DNA from: Sutcliffiella deserti
Lineage (GTDB): Bacteria > Bacillota > Bacilli > Bacillales > Bacillaceae_I
Direction: 5' to 3'
NCBI RefSeq assembly: GCF_020037475.1
Contig: NZ_JAIQDB010000009.1
Location: 23,180 to 87,179, forward strand
DNA length: 64,000 bases
The first letter of the stretch is position 1, and the number at the start of each line of letters is the position of its first letter. Positions 39,939 to 48,909 of the stretch are shown piece by piece. A program made the translations under genes and the position numbers. The notes under the pieces are model-generated. The model was not told the origin of the DNA. It did not search any database and worked only from the letters and a program-made list of their open reading frames with translations.

Positions 39939-40121
39939 AGCAAAAACCCCCTAACCAGTCGTTTGTGAGTATACTAATACTCTTCCTTAGCTTGACTAGT
40001 TAGAGGCAATTTTATTTTGGGAGTTCCATCCACCTGAGACGGAGGAATTTGGAGGAATGAGAGGCTGATTTTTACATACTTACACATTATCCTTTCGATA
40101 ATAACCTAAAAAACGAAGAAA

Positions 40122-40145
40122 AGACGATTCCTAATGAAATCGTCT
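40122..40145 (-). terminator. terminator after safA
   Basis: AGACGATT (40122-40129) pairs with AATCGTCT (40138-40145), followed on the minus strand by TTTTCTTCGTTTTTT. Confidence 0.75.
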
Positions 40146-40160
40146 CCAATAAAGCCATTT

Positions 40161-41666
40161 TTAACTTTCATCATCATTCTCTGGTCCTTCAAAGTCAGAG
40201 CCGTTGTTACGAAGCTCTTCTTCATAGGAAGTGTTTGAACCATAGCCATATCCTTGTGGACCAAAATACCCTGGAGCTCCCATAGGATACCCTTGTTGAG
40301 GAAAGCCGTAGCCTGGATATGGTGTTTGTGGATACCCGTAAGGAACTTGCCCTCTATATCCCATGTGTTGGTTGGATTCATCCATTGCTCCTGCTACACT
40401 CTCCTGTCCCGGCGCTGGACCTTGTGGGTAACCACCCATCGGACCAAAGCCTGCTCCTGGAGCAACTGGAGAAACTGGATAGCATGGATATCCTCCCATT
40501 GGACCCATTGGCATTCCTTGCATTGGATACCCTTGCATTCCCGGCATCATTCCTTGACCCTGCATTGGATATCCTTGCATTCCTGGCATCATTCCTTGCC
40601 CTTGCATTGGGTATCCTTGCATTCCCGACATCATTCCTTGACCTTGCATTTCCGGATATCCTTGCATTTCAGGCATTTCATACTGGCCACCCATTTGGTC
40701 TTGTACGCCTGCCACTGCAGTTGGATCTTGCTGCTGACCCATATACGGCATTTGTCCCATCTGCTGCAGTTGTTGCATTTGGTTTACATCCCAATCATCT
40801 GTATCCTCCATCATTCCAGGCATCATTCCTTGACCCTGTTGCATCCCCGGCATCATACCATGTTCCATCCCTTGCATACCTTGCATCATTCCTGGATGCA
40901 TTCCTTGCATGCCTTGCACCATTCCTGGATGCATTCCTTGCATGCCTTGCATCATTCCCGGATGCATCCCTTGCATGTCATGCATCATTCCTGGATGCAT
41001 CCCTTGTTGCACTCCCTGAACACCTTGTGGATGAAAAGGAATACCTGAACCAGGCATAACCGGCGAGGATGGAACACAATAATCCGGTTGATAAGGCATT
41101 TGAGGTGTTGGGGCTTGTGCTGGCATTTCTACACCCTTCACTTCCGACTCTGGACTTTTCGGGCTTTTGGCGCTTTCGACTTTTGGAGCCGTTGGCGTTT
41201 TTGGCATTTTTGGCATTTCTGGCATTTTCGGCATTTGATTAATTGGTACATTTAAAGTGTAATAATTATTTACATCAATTTCTGGAAAATACGGCTTTAA
41301 CTGTGGCATTTTCGGAACATATGGTGCTTTTGGTGCTTCGTTAATTTGCTCTTCCTTTACTACTGGCTTTTTTGGCATTTCCTTATAAGGATGCTGTGCC
41401 TTTGGAGCCTCTTTCTTCACTCCCATAACCTTAGGAGCTTCCTTTGTTACTCCCATAACCTTGGGTGCTTCTTTTGTAGCTCCCATAACTTGATTTTCTT
41501 TTTTAACTGGTACACCTGCCATTGGCACTTTTATTTTCATTCCGGGCATTATCATGTCTGGATTGCTTAGTTGTGAATTTGATTGTTTTAATTGATCAAA
41601 ATTCACGTTATATTTCTGTGCAATCTTCCACAATGTATCCCCTTTTTGTACGATATGGATTTTCAA
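40161..41666 (-). CDS. safA: spore coat morphogenetic protein SafA
   Basis: 501 residues from the TTG at 41666, where AAGGAGG gives an ideal ribosome site and the product begins KIHIVQKGDTLWKIAQKYN like B. subtilis SafA. LysM at residues 2-47 binds cortex peptidoglycan. Pro/Lys-rich spacers with repeated VMGVTKEAPK follow, then a long Met/Gln/Gly/Pro-rich tail of tandem repeats: four 11-residue HPGMMQGMQGM units, and about three 14-residue YPMQGQGMMPGMQG units. It scaffolds the inner coat at the cortex interface. The repeat tail is much longer and more Met-rich than I recall for B. subtilis. Confidence 0.92.
   Translation of the reverse strand: MKIHIVQKGDTLWKIAQKYNVNFDQLKQSNSQLSNPDMIMPGMKIKVPMAGVPVKKENQVMGATKEAPKVMGVTKEAPKVMGVKKEAPKAQHPYKEMPKKPVVKEEQINEAPKAPYVPKMPQLKPYFPEIDVNNYYTLNVPINQMPKMPEMPKMPKTPTAPKVESAKSPKSPESEVKGVEMPAQAPTPQMPYQPDYCVPSSPVMPGSGIPFHPQGVQGVQQGMHPGMMHDMQGMHPGMMQGMQGMHPGMVQGMQGMHPGMMQGMQGMEHGMMPGMQQGQGMMPGMMEDTDDWDVNQMQQLQQMGQMPYMGQQQDPTAVAGVQDQMGGQYEMPEMQGYPEMQGQGMMSGMQGYPMQGQGMMPGMQGYPMQGQGMMPGMQGYPMQGMPMGPMGGYPCYPVSPVAPGAGFGPMGGYPQGPAPGQESVAGAMDESNQHMGYRGQVPYGYPQTPYPGYGFPQQGYPMGAPGYFGPQGYGYGSNTSYEEELRNNGSDFEGPENDDES
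40866..40997 (-). repeat. four tandem 33-bp units inside safA
   Basis: Units end at 40997, 40964, 40931 and 40898 and code HPGMM/V-x2-MQGM repeats. They are close in sequence and prone to slippage, so copy number probably varies among strains. Confidence 0.85.
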
Positions 41667-41778
41667 GGGTTTTCCCTCCTTAGCAAAGTCTTTACAGTCT
41701 ATGTCTCGAGTGGGCATTTTGCCACTATTATTCTTCACATCAACTTATGCGTCAGAAGGAATTTTTATGATAAAAAAG

Positions 41779-41811
41779 ATGGACATCCAAAGATTATCTT
41801 CAGATGTCCAT
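41779..41811 (-). terminator. terminator after nadA
   Basis: ATGGACATC (41779-41787) pairs with GATGTCCAT (41803-41811), eight bases past the nadA stop, with TTTTTTATC on the minus strand. Confidence 0.8.
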
Positions 41812-41818
41812 GTGTTGC

Positions 41819-42922
41819 TTATGCATTTGCAAGCATCTTATCCAAGGCGTAAATTGCGTTCTCGGCCACCTTTTGTTCTACCGTGATTCTATTGATGACT
41901 TTTCCTTCTTCAATACTTTCTAGCGCCCATAATAGATGAGGTAAATCAATTCGATTCATCGTCAGGCAGGGACACATATTGGGATTTAAGGATACAATCT
42001 CTTTGTCCTTGTGCTGCTGGATGATTCTGTTTACAAGGTTCATTTCTGTTCCAATTGCCCATTTACTACCGGCTGGGGCTTTTTCTATAACATCAATAAT
42101 ATATTTGGTGCTTCCTGCTTGGTCACTAAGCTCAACTACTTCTCTTGTGCATTCAGGATGTACAATAATATTCATGTCAGGCTTTGTTTTTCTGATATCT
42201 TTAATATTTTCCACCGTGAATTTTTCGTGAACTGAACAATGACCTTTCCATAAAATGACCTTCACGTTTGCCGGATCACCTGTAAATTCCAGTTCATCAG
42301 TGATTGGATTCCAGACTGCCATTTCTTCTAGCGGGATGCCAAGATCATAGGCTGTATTTCTGCCTAAGTGTTGATCCGGTAAAAATAATATTCTTTCTTT
42401 TTCAGTAAAAGCCCACTCTACCATTTTATGTGCATTAGAGGATGTGACAGTCGCACCACCACGTTCTCCACAAAATGCTTTAATTGCTGCAGTGGAATTT
42501 ACATAAGTTAAAGGGAGCATCGTATCACCAAACACTTCTTGCAGCTTCACCCAGGCACGCTCCGTTTGATGAATATCTGCCATATCTGCCATAGAACAGC
42601 CTGCACGCATATCAGGCAGCACAACCACTTGATTTTCATTTGTAAGTATATCCGCTGTTTCAGCCATAAAATGTACGCCACAAAATACGATATAGGAAGC
42701 AGTGGTTGTACCTGCAGCTTGTGCCAGCTGAAGAGAATCGCCTGTTGCATCAGCAAATTCGATAACCTCATCCTTTTGGTAATGATGCCCTGGAATAAAA
42801 AGATCTGCTCCAAGCTTGTTTTTTATTTCTAAAACACGCTTTCTCATTTCATCCTTCGACATTTCCCTGTAGCGAGAGGGAAGAACGGTATTATCATTTT
42901 TTACTAGATCTAAAATATTCAT
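41819..42922 (-). CDS. nadA: quinolinate synthase NadA
   Basis: 367 residues. A 4Fe-4S enzyme that condenses iminoaspartate with dihydroxyacetone phosphate to quinolinate. Motifs: [37 protein letters not shown]-type [11 protein letters not shown] and [20 protein letters not shown]; the cluster cysteines come from such conserved sites. Last gene of nadB-nadC-nadA, 15 bp behind nadC. Its cluster is probably built with sulfur from the divergent NifS. Confidence 0.97.
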   Translation of the reverse strand: MNILDLVKNDNTVLPSRYREMSKDEMRKRVLEIKNKLGADLFIPGHHYQKDEVIEFADATGDSLQLAQAAGTTTASYIVFCGVHFMAETADILTNENQVVVLPDMRAGCSMADMADIHQTERAWVKLQEVFGDTMLPLTYVNSTAAIKAFCGERGGATVTSSNAHKMVEWAFTEKERILFLPDQHLGRNTAYDLGIPLEEMAVWNPITDELEFTGDPANVKVILWKGHCSVHEKFTVENIKDIRKTKPDMNIIVHPECTREVVELSDQAGSTKYIIDVIEKAPAGSKWAIGTEMNLVNRIIQQHKDKEIVSLNPNMCPCLTMNRIDLPHLLWALESIEEGKVINRITVEQKVAENAIYALDKMLANA

Positions 42923-42937
42923 CGTGCATCTCTCCTT

Positions 42938-43777
42938 TTATCCTTTGTTTCCTACATTAAAGCTTATATCTAACGAACGAACAGAATGGGTCAGAAACCC
43001 TAAAGATATAAAATGAACTCCTGTGTCACGATAGGTGGCTATGTTTTCTAAGGTAATCCCACCTGATGCTTCTGTTATAATCCGCTCCGGTACAAGGGGA
43101 ATAAACTCTTTAATTTCTTCTGGGGTGCGATTATCAAACATGATAATATCGGCACCGGCCTCAACCGCTTCTATTACTTGCTCTTTTGTCTCCGTCTCCA
43201 CTTCAACTTTCACCATATGTCCAATTTTTTGGCGTGTTCTTTTCACAGCCTCTGAGATAGAACCGGCAAACTCAATATGATTATCCTTAATCATGACTCC
43301 ATCATAAAGTCCAAAGCGGTGATTAAAGCCCCCACCACAGGTAACAGCATATTTTTCGAGCATTCTAAGTCCCGGTGTCGTTTTTCGCGTATCACAGATT
43401 TTTGTCGTATCACTATCAAGGGTCTCAACCGCTTGTGCCGTTAAAGTAGCTATCCCACTTAATCGCTGCAACAGGTTGAGAATTACTCGTTCTCCACTCA
43501 AGAGAACGCCCATTTTCCCTTCTACTGTCGCTAAGACTTCCCCTTTTTCGACTTTTTCTCCATCCTTTTTCAAGAGTGTTAGTTTTGTAGCTGGATCTAA
43601 CAGTCGGTAAGCCTCCTGCAATATAGCTATCCCTACAAACACACCATTTTCTTTTGCTATAAATTCCCCTCTGCCTAAGTGATCTTCTCCAAACAGTGCA
43701 TCAGAAGTAAGATCTCTTTCACCAAAATCTTCTTTAAAAAAATGACGAAGCATATCCTGAAGCTTAAATATATTCAA
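42938..43777 (-). CDS. nadC: nicotinate-nucleotide diphosphorylase NadC
   Basis: 279 residues from the TTG at 43777, chosen because AAAGGAGAG lies just ahead; the longer open frame is not supported. NadC converts quinolinate and PRPP to nicotinate mononucleotide. Motifs: EDFGERDLTSDALF, LLSGERVILNLLQRLSGIAT, CDTRKTTPGLRMLEKYAV, GGGFNHRFGLYDGVMIKDNH and EASGGI. It overlaps the end of nadB by 14 bp. Confidence 0.96.
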   Translation of the reverse strand: MNIFKLQDMLRHFFKEDFGERDLTSDALFGEDHLGRGEFIAKENGVFVGIAILQEAYRLLDPATKLTLLKKDGEKVEKGEVLATVEGKMGVLLSGERVILNLLQRLSGIATLTAQAVETLDSDTTKICDTRKTTPGLRMLEKYAVTCGGGFNHRFGLYDGVMIKDNHIEFAGSISEAVKRTRQKIGHMVKVEVETETKEQVIEAVEAGADIIMFDNRTPEEIKEFIPLVPERIITEASGGITLENIATYRDTGVHFISLGFLTHSVRSLDISFNVGNKG

Positions 43778-45395
43778 CGGTTTTCTCTCCTTTACACTTA
43801 GCATCCGCAACAAACAAAGCATTCGTTAACACAGACTTACACGAAATGTTCTGCTTTTTTTGATGCATAATTCTTTTTTGCTTCCAATTCTCGTTCAAAT
43901 ATGGGAAGTCCAAACGAAAATGAGCTCCTCTGCTTTCTTCTCGATTAAGAGCAGAACTTGCAATAAGGTAGCTGACTTGCAGCATATAAATTAATTCGAT
44001 TTTTTCAAGCGGGAGTGATGACTCTATTTCATCGAGAGATTCCCAATAGGTTTGATAAGTTTTTAACCATGAGATTAGCTTTAAGAGACCATTTTTATTG
44101 CGAACAATTCCTGCATATTTCATCATCTTCTTCTGCAGCTCTTCTTTAGCTGGCAAGATAATCGTTTCTCTTTTTAAGGAAGAAAGTTTTTCTCTATAAT
44201 CTGTTGGCATCCACTGAATAGTTGATTCTTTATTTAGTAAATGCTCTGCTAATTTTTTTGAAAAGACAATTGCCTCTAACAGTGAATTACTTGCAAGTCT
44301 ATTGGCTCCATGAACCCCATTGCATGCCACTTCCCCCACTGCATAAAGGCCTTCAATGGAGGTTTCTCCGTTCTCATTCGTTTCAATGCCGCCCATGAAG
44401 AAGTGAGCACCCGGTACTACCGGTAACAGCTTGTTTGCAAGATTGATTCCGTGCGAACTGCACATTTGCGTAATAGTCGGAAACCGAGCTTCAAAATTCC
44501 GAACATGTTCGATATTCAAAAAAACTTCTCTTCCTTGGTCCAATTCATTAAAAATTACGCGCGAAACAATATCTCTAGGTGCTAAATCATTTAATGGGTG
44601 GACACCGGACATAATGCTTTTGCCTTCATTATTCATTAAGTAGGCACCTTCACCTCTGACCGCTTCGGAAATTAAGCCGACTGCCTTATCCCCAACTCGA
44701 AGCATGGTTGGATGGAACTGCATAAATTCCAAATCTGTTAAAGTTGCACCTACTCTATATGCAAGAGCCAATGCCATGCCTGTTACACTGTTATTGTTGG
44801 AGGTGTAAGAATACAGCCCTCCAGCCCCTCCCGTAGCAAAAACAACATGGGTAGCCCGGTATGTTCTCCTCTGTCCTAAAGTATTTAGTGTTTTCACACC
44901 ATAACAACGTTCAGAATCGACTAGGAGGTTGACCACTGTTTCGTGTTCCAAAATCGTGACAGATTCCTTTAATTGAGAATGCAGCCATTTCATTATTTTT
45001 TTGCCAGTCTGATCTCCACCTGCATGTAAAATTCGACGCATGGAATGGGCGCCTTCCATACCGAGTGAGAGATTACCAGAAGGGTCTTCATCAAACTTCA
45101 TTCCATTATCTATTATTTCTTGAAGCATGGCTGGCCCCTGTTTGGTTAACAGTTGAACAGAATATTTGTTATTATGATCACAACCTGCAATTAACGTATC
45201 CATATAATGCTGGTTCCAACTATCCGTCTTAGCAATTGCACCAGCCACTCCTCCTTGAGCAAGAAAGGAGTTATTTTCATGTTTCCCTGACTTTGTGAAA
45301 ACCATCACATTCATATGCTTACTTAAATAATTAGCTGTTAATAAAGCAGACATACCGCTTCCAACAACTATCACATCATACTGAGTATGGGACAC
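43764..45395 (-). CDS. nadB: L-aspartate oxidase NadB
   Basis: 543 residues from GTG 45395, with GGGGGGAT eight bases upstream; the frame continues seven codons further without a better start. A flavoprotein oxidising L-aspartate to iminoaspartate for NadA. FAD motif VIVVGSGMSALLTANYLS, GGVAGAI, then FMQFHPTML and GANRLASNSLLEAIVF from the succinate-dehydrogenase-like fold. The C-terminal helical domain (HFRLDFPYLNE) is complete. First gene of the nad operon, divergent from nifS. Confidence 0.96.
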   Translation of the reverse strand: MSHTQYDVIVVGSGMSALLTANYLSKHMNVMVFTKSGKHENNSFLAQGGVAGAIAKTDSWNQHYMDTLIAGCDHNNKYSVQLLTKQGPAMLQEIIDNGMKFDEDPSGNLSLGMEGAHSMRRILHAGGDQTGKKIMKWLHSQLKESVTILEHETVVNLLVDSERCYGVKTLNTLGQRRTYRATHVVFATGGAGGLYSYTSNNNSVTGMALALAYRVGATLTDLEFMQFHPTMLRVGDKAVGLISEAVRGEGAYLMNNEGKSIMSGVHPLNDLAPRDIVSRVIFNELDQGREVFLNIEHVRNFEARFPTITQMCSSHGINLANKLLPVVPGAHFFMGGIETNENGETSIEGLYAVGEVACNGVHGANRLASNSLLEAIVFSKKLAEHLLNKESTIQWMPTDYREKLSSLKRETIILPAKEELQKKMMKYAGIVRNKNGLLKLISWLKTYQTYWESLDEIESSLPLEKIELIYMLQVSYLIASSALNREESRGAHFRLDFPYLNENWKQKRIMHQKKQNISCKSVLTNALFVADAKCKGEKTVEYI

Positions 45396-45418
45396 AAAAA
45401 TCCCCCCTGTATACATAA

Positions 45419-45430
45419 GTGTCTTGACAC
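45419..45430. promoter_or_regulatory. candidate NadR (YrxA/NiaR) operator
   Basis: A perfect 12-bp palindrome GTGTCTTGACAC in the 149-bp nadB-nifS divergent region. It covers the -35 box of the predicted nifS promoter and the start region of the nadB transcript. NadR represses these two operons in B. subtilis when nicotinate is plentiful. Confidence 0.6.
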
Positions 45431-45453
45431 CTATATTTACATAAATTTAAACT
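45424..45453 (+). promoter_or_regulatory. predicted nifS-nadR promoter
   Basis: -35 TTGACA (45424-45429), 18-bp spacer, -10 TAAACT. The -35 lies inside the GTGTCTTGACAC palindrome. Confidence 0.5.
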
Positions 45454-45544
45454 AATGACAAGAAATATTTTTACAAGTCAAATAGACTGTGGAAACTAGA
45501 ATACCAGATTCCGTTTGTTTGCCTAATTTGAAAGGAGTACATCG

Positions 45545-46678
45545 ATGATTTATTTAGACTATGCTGCAACCACTCCCATTCGCACAGAAGCGCTGGAAGT
45601 GTATCAACAAGTATCACAGCACTATTATGGAAATAGTAGCAGCTTACATGACGTTGGTACATCCTCCCAGCAGTTGCTTGAAACGTGCCGTGCTGAACTG
45701 GCTAAATTGATACATGGCAAAAAGGAAGGAATCTATTTTACGAGCGGAGGTAGTGAATCTAACTATTTAGCAATTCGCTCTCTTCTAAAAGGCAACGAAA
45801 AAAAAGGAAAGCATATTATTACAACCAAAACAGAGCATAGTTCCATTTATCAGCTTTGTATTGCATTAGAAAAGGAAGGATACAATGTCACTTTTCTTGA
45901 TGTCGACCATAACGGAATTATTTCCATTCAGCAATTAGTGGAGAATATTTCGAGTGATACCTGTCTAGTTTCCATTCATCATGCGAACTCGGAAACAGGA
46001 ATAATTCAGCCTCTTGAGGCAATCGGAAAGATCTTGCATGAAAAGAAAATTCTCTTTCATAGTGATTGTGTCCAAACTTTTGGTAAACTACCTATAGACG
46101 TGGAAAAGCTGCACTTATCCAGCTTATCCATTTCGGCCCATAAAATATATGGTCCAAAGGGAGTAGGAGCTTTGTATATTAATCCAGCCGTCTCTTGGCA
46201 GTCTCTCTATCCAGGTACAAGCCATGAACGAGGCTTGCGACCTGGTACGGTAAATGTACCCGGAATCGCCTCTTTCGTTACCGCTGCACAACTACTTGAG
46301 AAATCAAGAGAAACCAATAAAGAAAAAGATAGAAAGCTTCGACAATATTTTATTGAACAGGTAAAAAAGCGCTGGCTTCCCATTGTGATAGAGGCAGAAA
46401 ATGCTTCATGCTTGCCGACTATACTCGGGCTTCGCATAGTCGGAATGGAAGGGCAGCATGTGATGTTGGAATGCAACCGTAAACAGATCGCCATCTCCAC
46501 CGGCAGTGCTTGTCAAGTTGGTTCTCAAGCCCCTTCTAGAACGATGATTGCTACAGGAAAATCCTCGGATGAAGCAAGAGAATTCATACGATTATCCTTT
46601 GGCAAGGATACTACAATGGAACATATTGACGCCGTGGTAGATGCGATAGGAGACATTTTAGAAGAAATGAATGGGTAA
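45545..46678 (+). CDS. nifS: cysteine desulfurase NifS for NadA cluster assembly
   Basis: 377 residues, second cysteine desulfurase of the window. MIYLDYAATTPIRTEALEVY, FTSGGSESNYLAI, SISAHKIYGPKG with the PLP lysine, and STGSACQVGS with the active cysteine. In B. subtilis this NifS-like enzyme is needed to mature the NadA cluster, hence its place divergent from nadBCA. GAAAGGAG precedes the ATG. NadR follows 16 bp downstream in the same operon. Confidence 0.93.
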   Translation: MIYLDYAATTPIRTEALEVYQQVSQHYYGNSSSLHDVGTSSQQLLETCRAELAKLIHGKKEGIYFTSGGSESNYLAIRSLLKGNEKKGKHIITTKTEHSSIYQLCIALEKEGYNVTFLDVDHNGIISIQQLVENISSDTCLVSIHHANSETGIIQPLEAIGKILHEKKILFHSDCVQTFGKLPIDVEKLHLSSLSISAHKIYGPKGVGALYINPAVSWQSLYPGTSHERGLRPGTVNVPGIASFVTAAQLLEKSRETNKEKDRKLRQYFIEQVKKRWLPIVIEAENASCLPTILGLRIVGMEGQHVMLECNRKQIAISTGSACQVGSQAPSRTMIATGKSSDEAREFIRLSFGKDTTMEHIDAVVDAIGDILEEMNG

Positions 46679-46694
46679 AAAAGGAGCGATAACG

Positions 46695-47231
46695 ATGAGT
46701 CAAGAGAAAAAGATTCTTGGAGCAGAAAGAAGAGATCTCCTTTTACACTGGCTGCAGTCAGAAAATAAACCTCTCACTGGCGGCGAGCTTGCTAACCGGA
46801 CAAATGTGAGCAGACAAGTGATTGTACAGGACATTTCATTATTAAAAGCTAAAAACGAGCCGATCCTTGCAACAAGTCAAGGTTATGTTTATTTAAAACC
46901 TCAAGGAGAGCAAATTAAGAAAGAACGCATCATTGTATCTTATCATGCACCACACCAGACGAAAGAGGAGCTCTATATCCTTGTGGACCACGGCGTAACC
47001 GTTAAGGATGTCAAAATTGAACACCCCGTTTACGGAGATCTGAATGCATCCGTAATGGTAAGCACCAGAAAAGAAGTGGACGATTTCATCAAAAAAATAC
47101 AACAAACCAAAGCATCCTACCTATCCCAGCTAACAGACGGAACCCACCTCCACACCATAGAAGCAGACACAGAAGAAAAACTCGACACCGCCTGCACCGC
47201 ACTAAAACAAGCTGGGATGTTAATAGATTAA
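46695..47231 (+). CDS. nadR: NAD biosynthesis repressor NadR (YrxA/NiaR)
   Basis: 178 residues from ATG 46695 (AAGGAGCG upstream); the frame starts eight codons earlier but overlaps nifS without a ribosome site. N-terminal HTH_11 domain (about 8-65: LLLHWLQSENKPLTGGELANRTNVSRQVIVQDISLL). C-terminal 3H domain with conserved histidines in YHAPHQ, VDHGVTVKDVKIEHPVYGDL and DGTHLHTIEA, which binds metal and nicotinate. It represses nadBCA and nifS-nadR, fitting the palindrome at 45419. Confidence 0.93.
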   Translation: MSQEKKILGAERRDLLLHWLQSENKPLTGGELANRTNVSRQVIVQDISLLKAKNEPILATSQGYVYLKPQGEQIKKERIIVSYHAPHQTKEELYILVDHGVTVKDVKIEHPVYGDLNASVMVSTRKEVDDFIKKIQQTKASYLSQLTDGTHLHTIEADTEEKLDTACTALKQAGMLID

Positions 47232-47238
47232 AAAAAGG

Positions 47239-47392
47239 GGCCTGGCCCCTTTTTACATTTATTAGAAAAGAGGGTCTGGCACCTTTTTACTTATCTTTAC
47301 AAAAGGGGTCTGGCCCTTTTTTACTTATTTTAACAAAAGTGGTCTGGCACCTTTTTACATATTTTAGTAGAAGGGGCCAGACCCCTCCTTAC
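47239..47392. repeat. tandem 34-bp repeat between nadR and pheA
   Basis: The motif GGTCTGGCACCTTTTTAC or a variant starts at 47239, 47273, 47307, 47341 and 47375, exactly every 34 bp. Several units can fold as GGGGCCTGGCCCC-type hairpins with T-runs, so the array may act as stacked terminators for the convergent genes. Matching single hairpins occur at 13345 and near 51030. Confidence 0.85.
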
Positions 47393-48262
47393 TCATTTTA
47401 ACAAATAACTCGTGTAGCTTCCTAAGGTTTTGACGGAGCAGCCGAGGGCTTCGATTTCTTTGATTGCGCCTGGGAGGAGTATGTCGTCGTTGGGTTGGTT
47501 GATGTCAATAATGAAAAAGTAGTTACCCAGACCCGTTTTCATTGGGCGCGATTCGATTTTAGAAAGGTTCAATTTTCGCCAGGCAAAGGCAGACAGAACC
47601 TGATGCAGTGCACCAGATTGGTCTGATGGCAGCATTACCATTATTGTTGTCTTTTCATTCACCACTTTAAGGTTGTTGGATTCTTTAAGATTAGCCATCT
47701 CTTCCGCTCGATGGAGCACGATGAATTTTGTGTGATTGTTCTCGTAATCATGAATATTTTCCGCTAGGACTGATAGGTTGTACTCTTTTGCCGCTAAACT
47801 ATTGGCGATACATGCCGTTCCTTTAGAAAGCCTGTGCTCTGAAATTAATTTAGCTGCTGCTGCAGTGGAAGAAGTTGTTTCGTATACTGCATTAGGATAC
47901 ACTTTATGGAGAAATTTATGGCACTGTGCGATGGCGTGAGAATGAGAATAGATTACTTCAATCGCCTCTGCTTTTCTCAGTTGCTCTGGGTGCACAAGTA
48001 AATGTTGACTTATTGGTACAATTAACTCCGCTACAATAGGAAGTGGGCATTCGTGAACTAAATAATCTAACGTTACATTAACCGAGCCCTCAATCGCATT
48101 TTCCAAAGGAACAACCGCATAGTCCACTTGTCCGCTGGAAACCGCATCCATACAAGCTGGAATGGTAGCATATGCCTTTTTCATGCTATGCGGGAACAAA
48201 CTAGTTACTGCTAAATCTGTAAAAGTTGCTTTTGGTCCTAAATATCCCACTATTTGATTCAC
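47393..48262 (-). CDS. pheA: prephenate dehydratase PheA
   Basis: 289 residues from a GTG with AGGGGAGAGG upstream. It converts prephenate to phenylpyruvate. Periplasmic-binding-like catalytic domain (VGYLGPKATFTDLAV, VPLENAIEGSVNVTLDYL, TSSTAAAAKLI) and a C-terminal ACT domain with the ESRPMK phenylalanine-binding motif, so feedback inhibition by Phe is expected. Downstream of pheB and obg as in B. subtilis. Confidence 0.95.
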   Translation of the reverse strand: MNQIVGYLGPKATFTDLAVTSLFPHSMKKAYATIPACMDAVSSGQVDYAVVPLENAIEGSVNVTLDYLVHECPLPIVAELIVPISQHLLVHPEQLRKAEAIEVIYSHSHAIAQCHKFLHKVYPNAVYETTSSTAAAAKLISEHRLSKGTACIANSLAAKEYNLSVLAENIHDYENNHTKFIVLHRAEEMANLKESNNLKVVNEKTTIMVMLPSDQSGALHQVLSAFAWRKLNLSKIESRPMKTGLGNYFFIIDINQPNDDILLPGAIKEIEALGCSVKTLGSYTSYLLK

Positions 48263-48294
48263 TAGTTCCTCTCCCCTAACTGTTCCTATAGAAA

Positions 48295-48322
48295 AGCCGG
48301 TACCTCTTTAGGCACCGGTTCC
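48295..48322 (-). terminator. hairpin spanning the pheB stop
   Basis: CCGGTGCC pairs with GGTACCGG (one G-U), with the pheB TAA in the loop side, followed by CTTTTC on the minus strand. Weak U-tract, so it may only attenuate pheA. Confidence 0.5.
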
Positions 48323-48751
48323 CAATATCTCTACTTTATCTACAAATTCTAATCGCTTTAACATGGAAAGTAAAGCATGAATATCCCCTTTTAAACCTGA
48401 CATATCAAGGGATAGTGTGACATTTGCTTTACCTTGCAAAGGGATCGTCTGGTGTATAGTAAGAACGTTACATCCTGCAGAAGCGACGGTTGCAAGCAAC
48501 TCAGATAAGGCTCCTGTTTGGTCTTCTAAGTGAAAAAATAATGAGATAATCTGTTCTTTCACCATAGTATGAAAAGGAAAGACAGTATCCCGGTATTTAT
48601 AAAAAGCACTTCGGCTTAAATCCACTTGCTGCACAGCCTGGGCAATGGAATCTGCTTTTCCCCTTGCGAGCATTTCCTTTACATCTAGCGCCTTTTTCAT
48701 CGCTTCTGGCAGTACATCCTCACGCACTAAAAAGAACTTTTCCTCTCGCAT
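48308..48751 (-). CDS. pheB: ACT-domain protein PheB
   Basis: 147 residues from the ATG at 48751 (AAGGAGAGAGG upstream), the B. subtilis length; the open frame begins 25 codons earlier without a start signal. N-terminal helical region ([21 protein letters not shown]...[15 protein letters not shown]) and C-terminal ACT domain ([23 protein letters not shown]). Once taken for a chorismate mutase; it is more likely a regulatory Phe-binding protein. Confidence 0.88.
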   Translation of the reverse strand: MREEKFFLVREDVLPEAMKKALDVKEMLARGKADSIAQAVQQVDLSRSAFYKYRDTVFPFHTMVKEQIISLFFHLEDQTGALSELLATVASAGCNVLTIHQTIPLQGKANVTLSLDMSGLKGDIHALLSMLKRLEFVDKVEILGTGA

Positions 48752-48909
48752 GTAACCTCTCTCCTTGTTCTCACCGATTTTTCCTATGTAACAATAGTAC
48801 ATAGTATTTTTACGGATTGTTACCATTCTACTTCTGCAAAAACCACAAAGTATGTAAAATCATTTAAAGAAAAGAGGGGAATAGTTCTCCCCTCTTTCAG
48901 TCTTCCTGC

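Noticed and set aside
40254..41059. Two long plus-strand open frames opposite safA
   Set aside because: They mirror the Met/Gln/Pro-rich repeats of safA; compositions are His/Leu/Trp-rich artefacts, and neither has a ribosome site.
47239..47392. CRISPR array
   Set aside because: The 34-bp units are contiguous direct repeats without unique spacers, and no cas genes are present.
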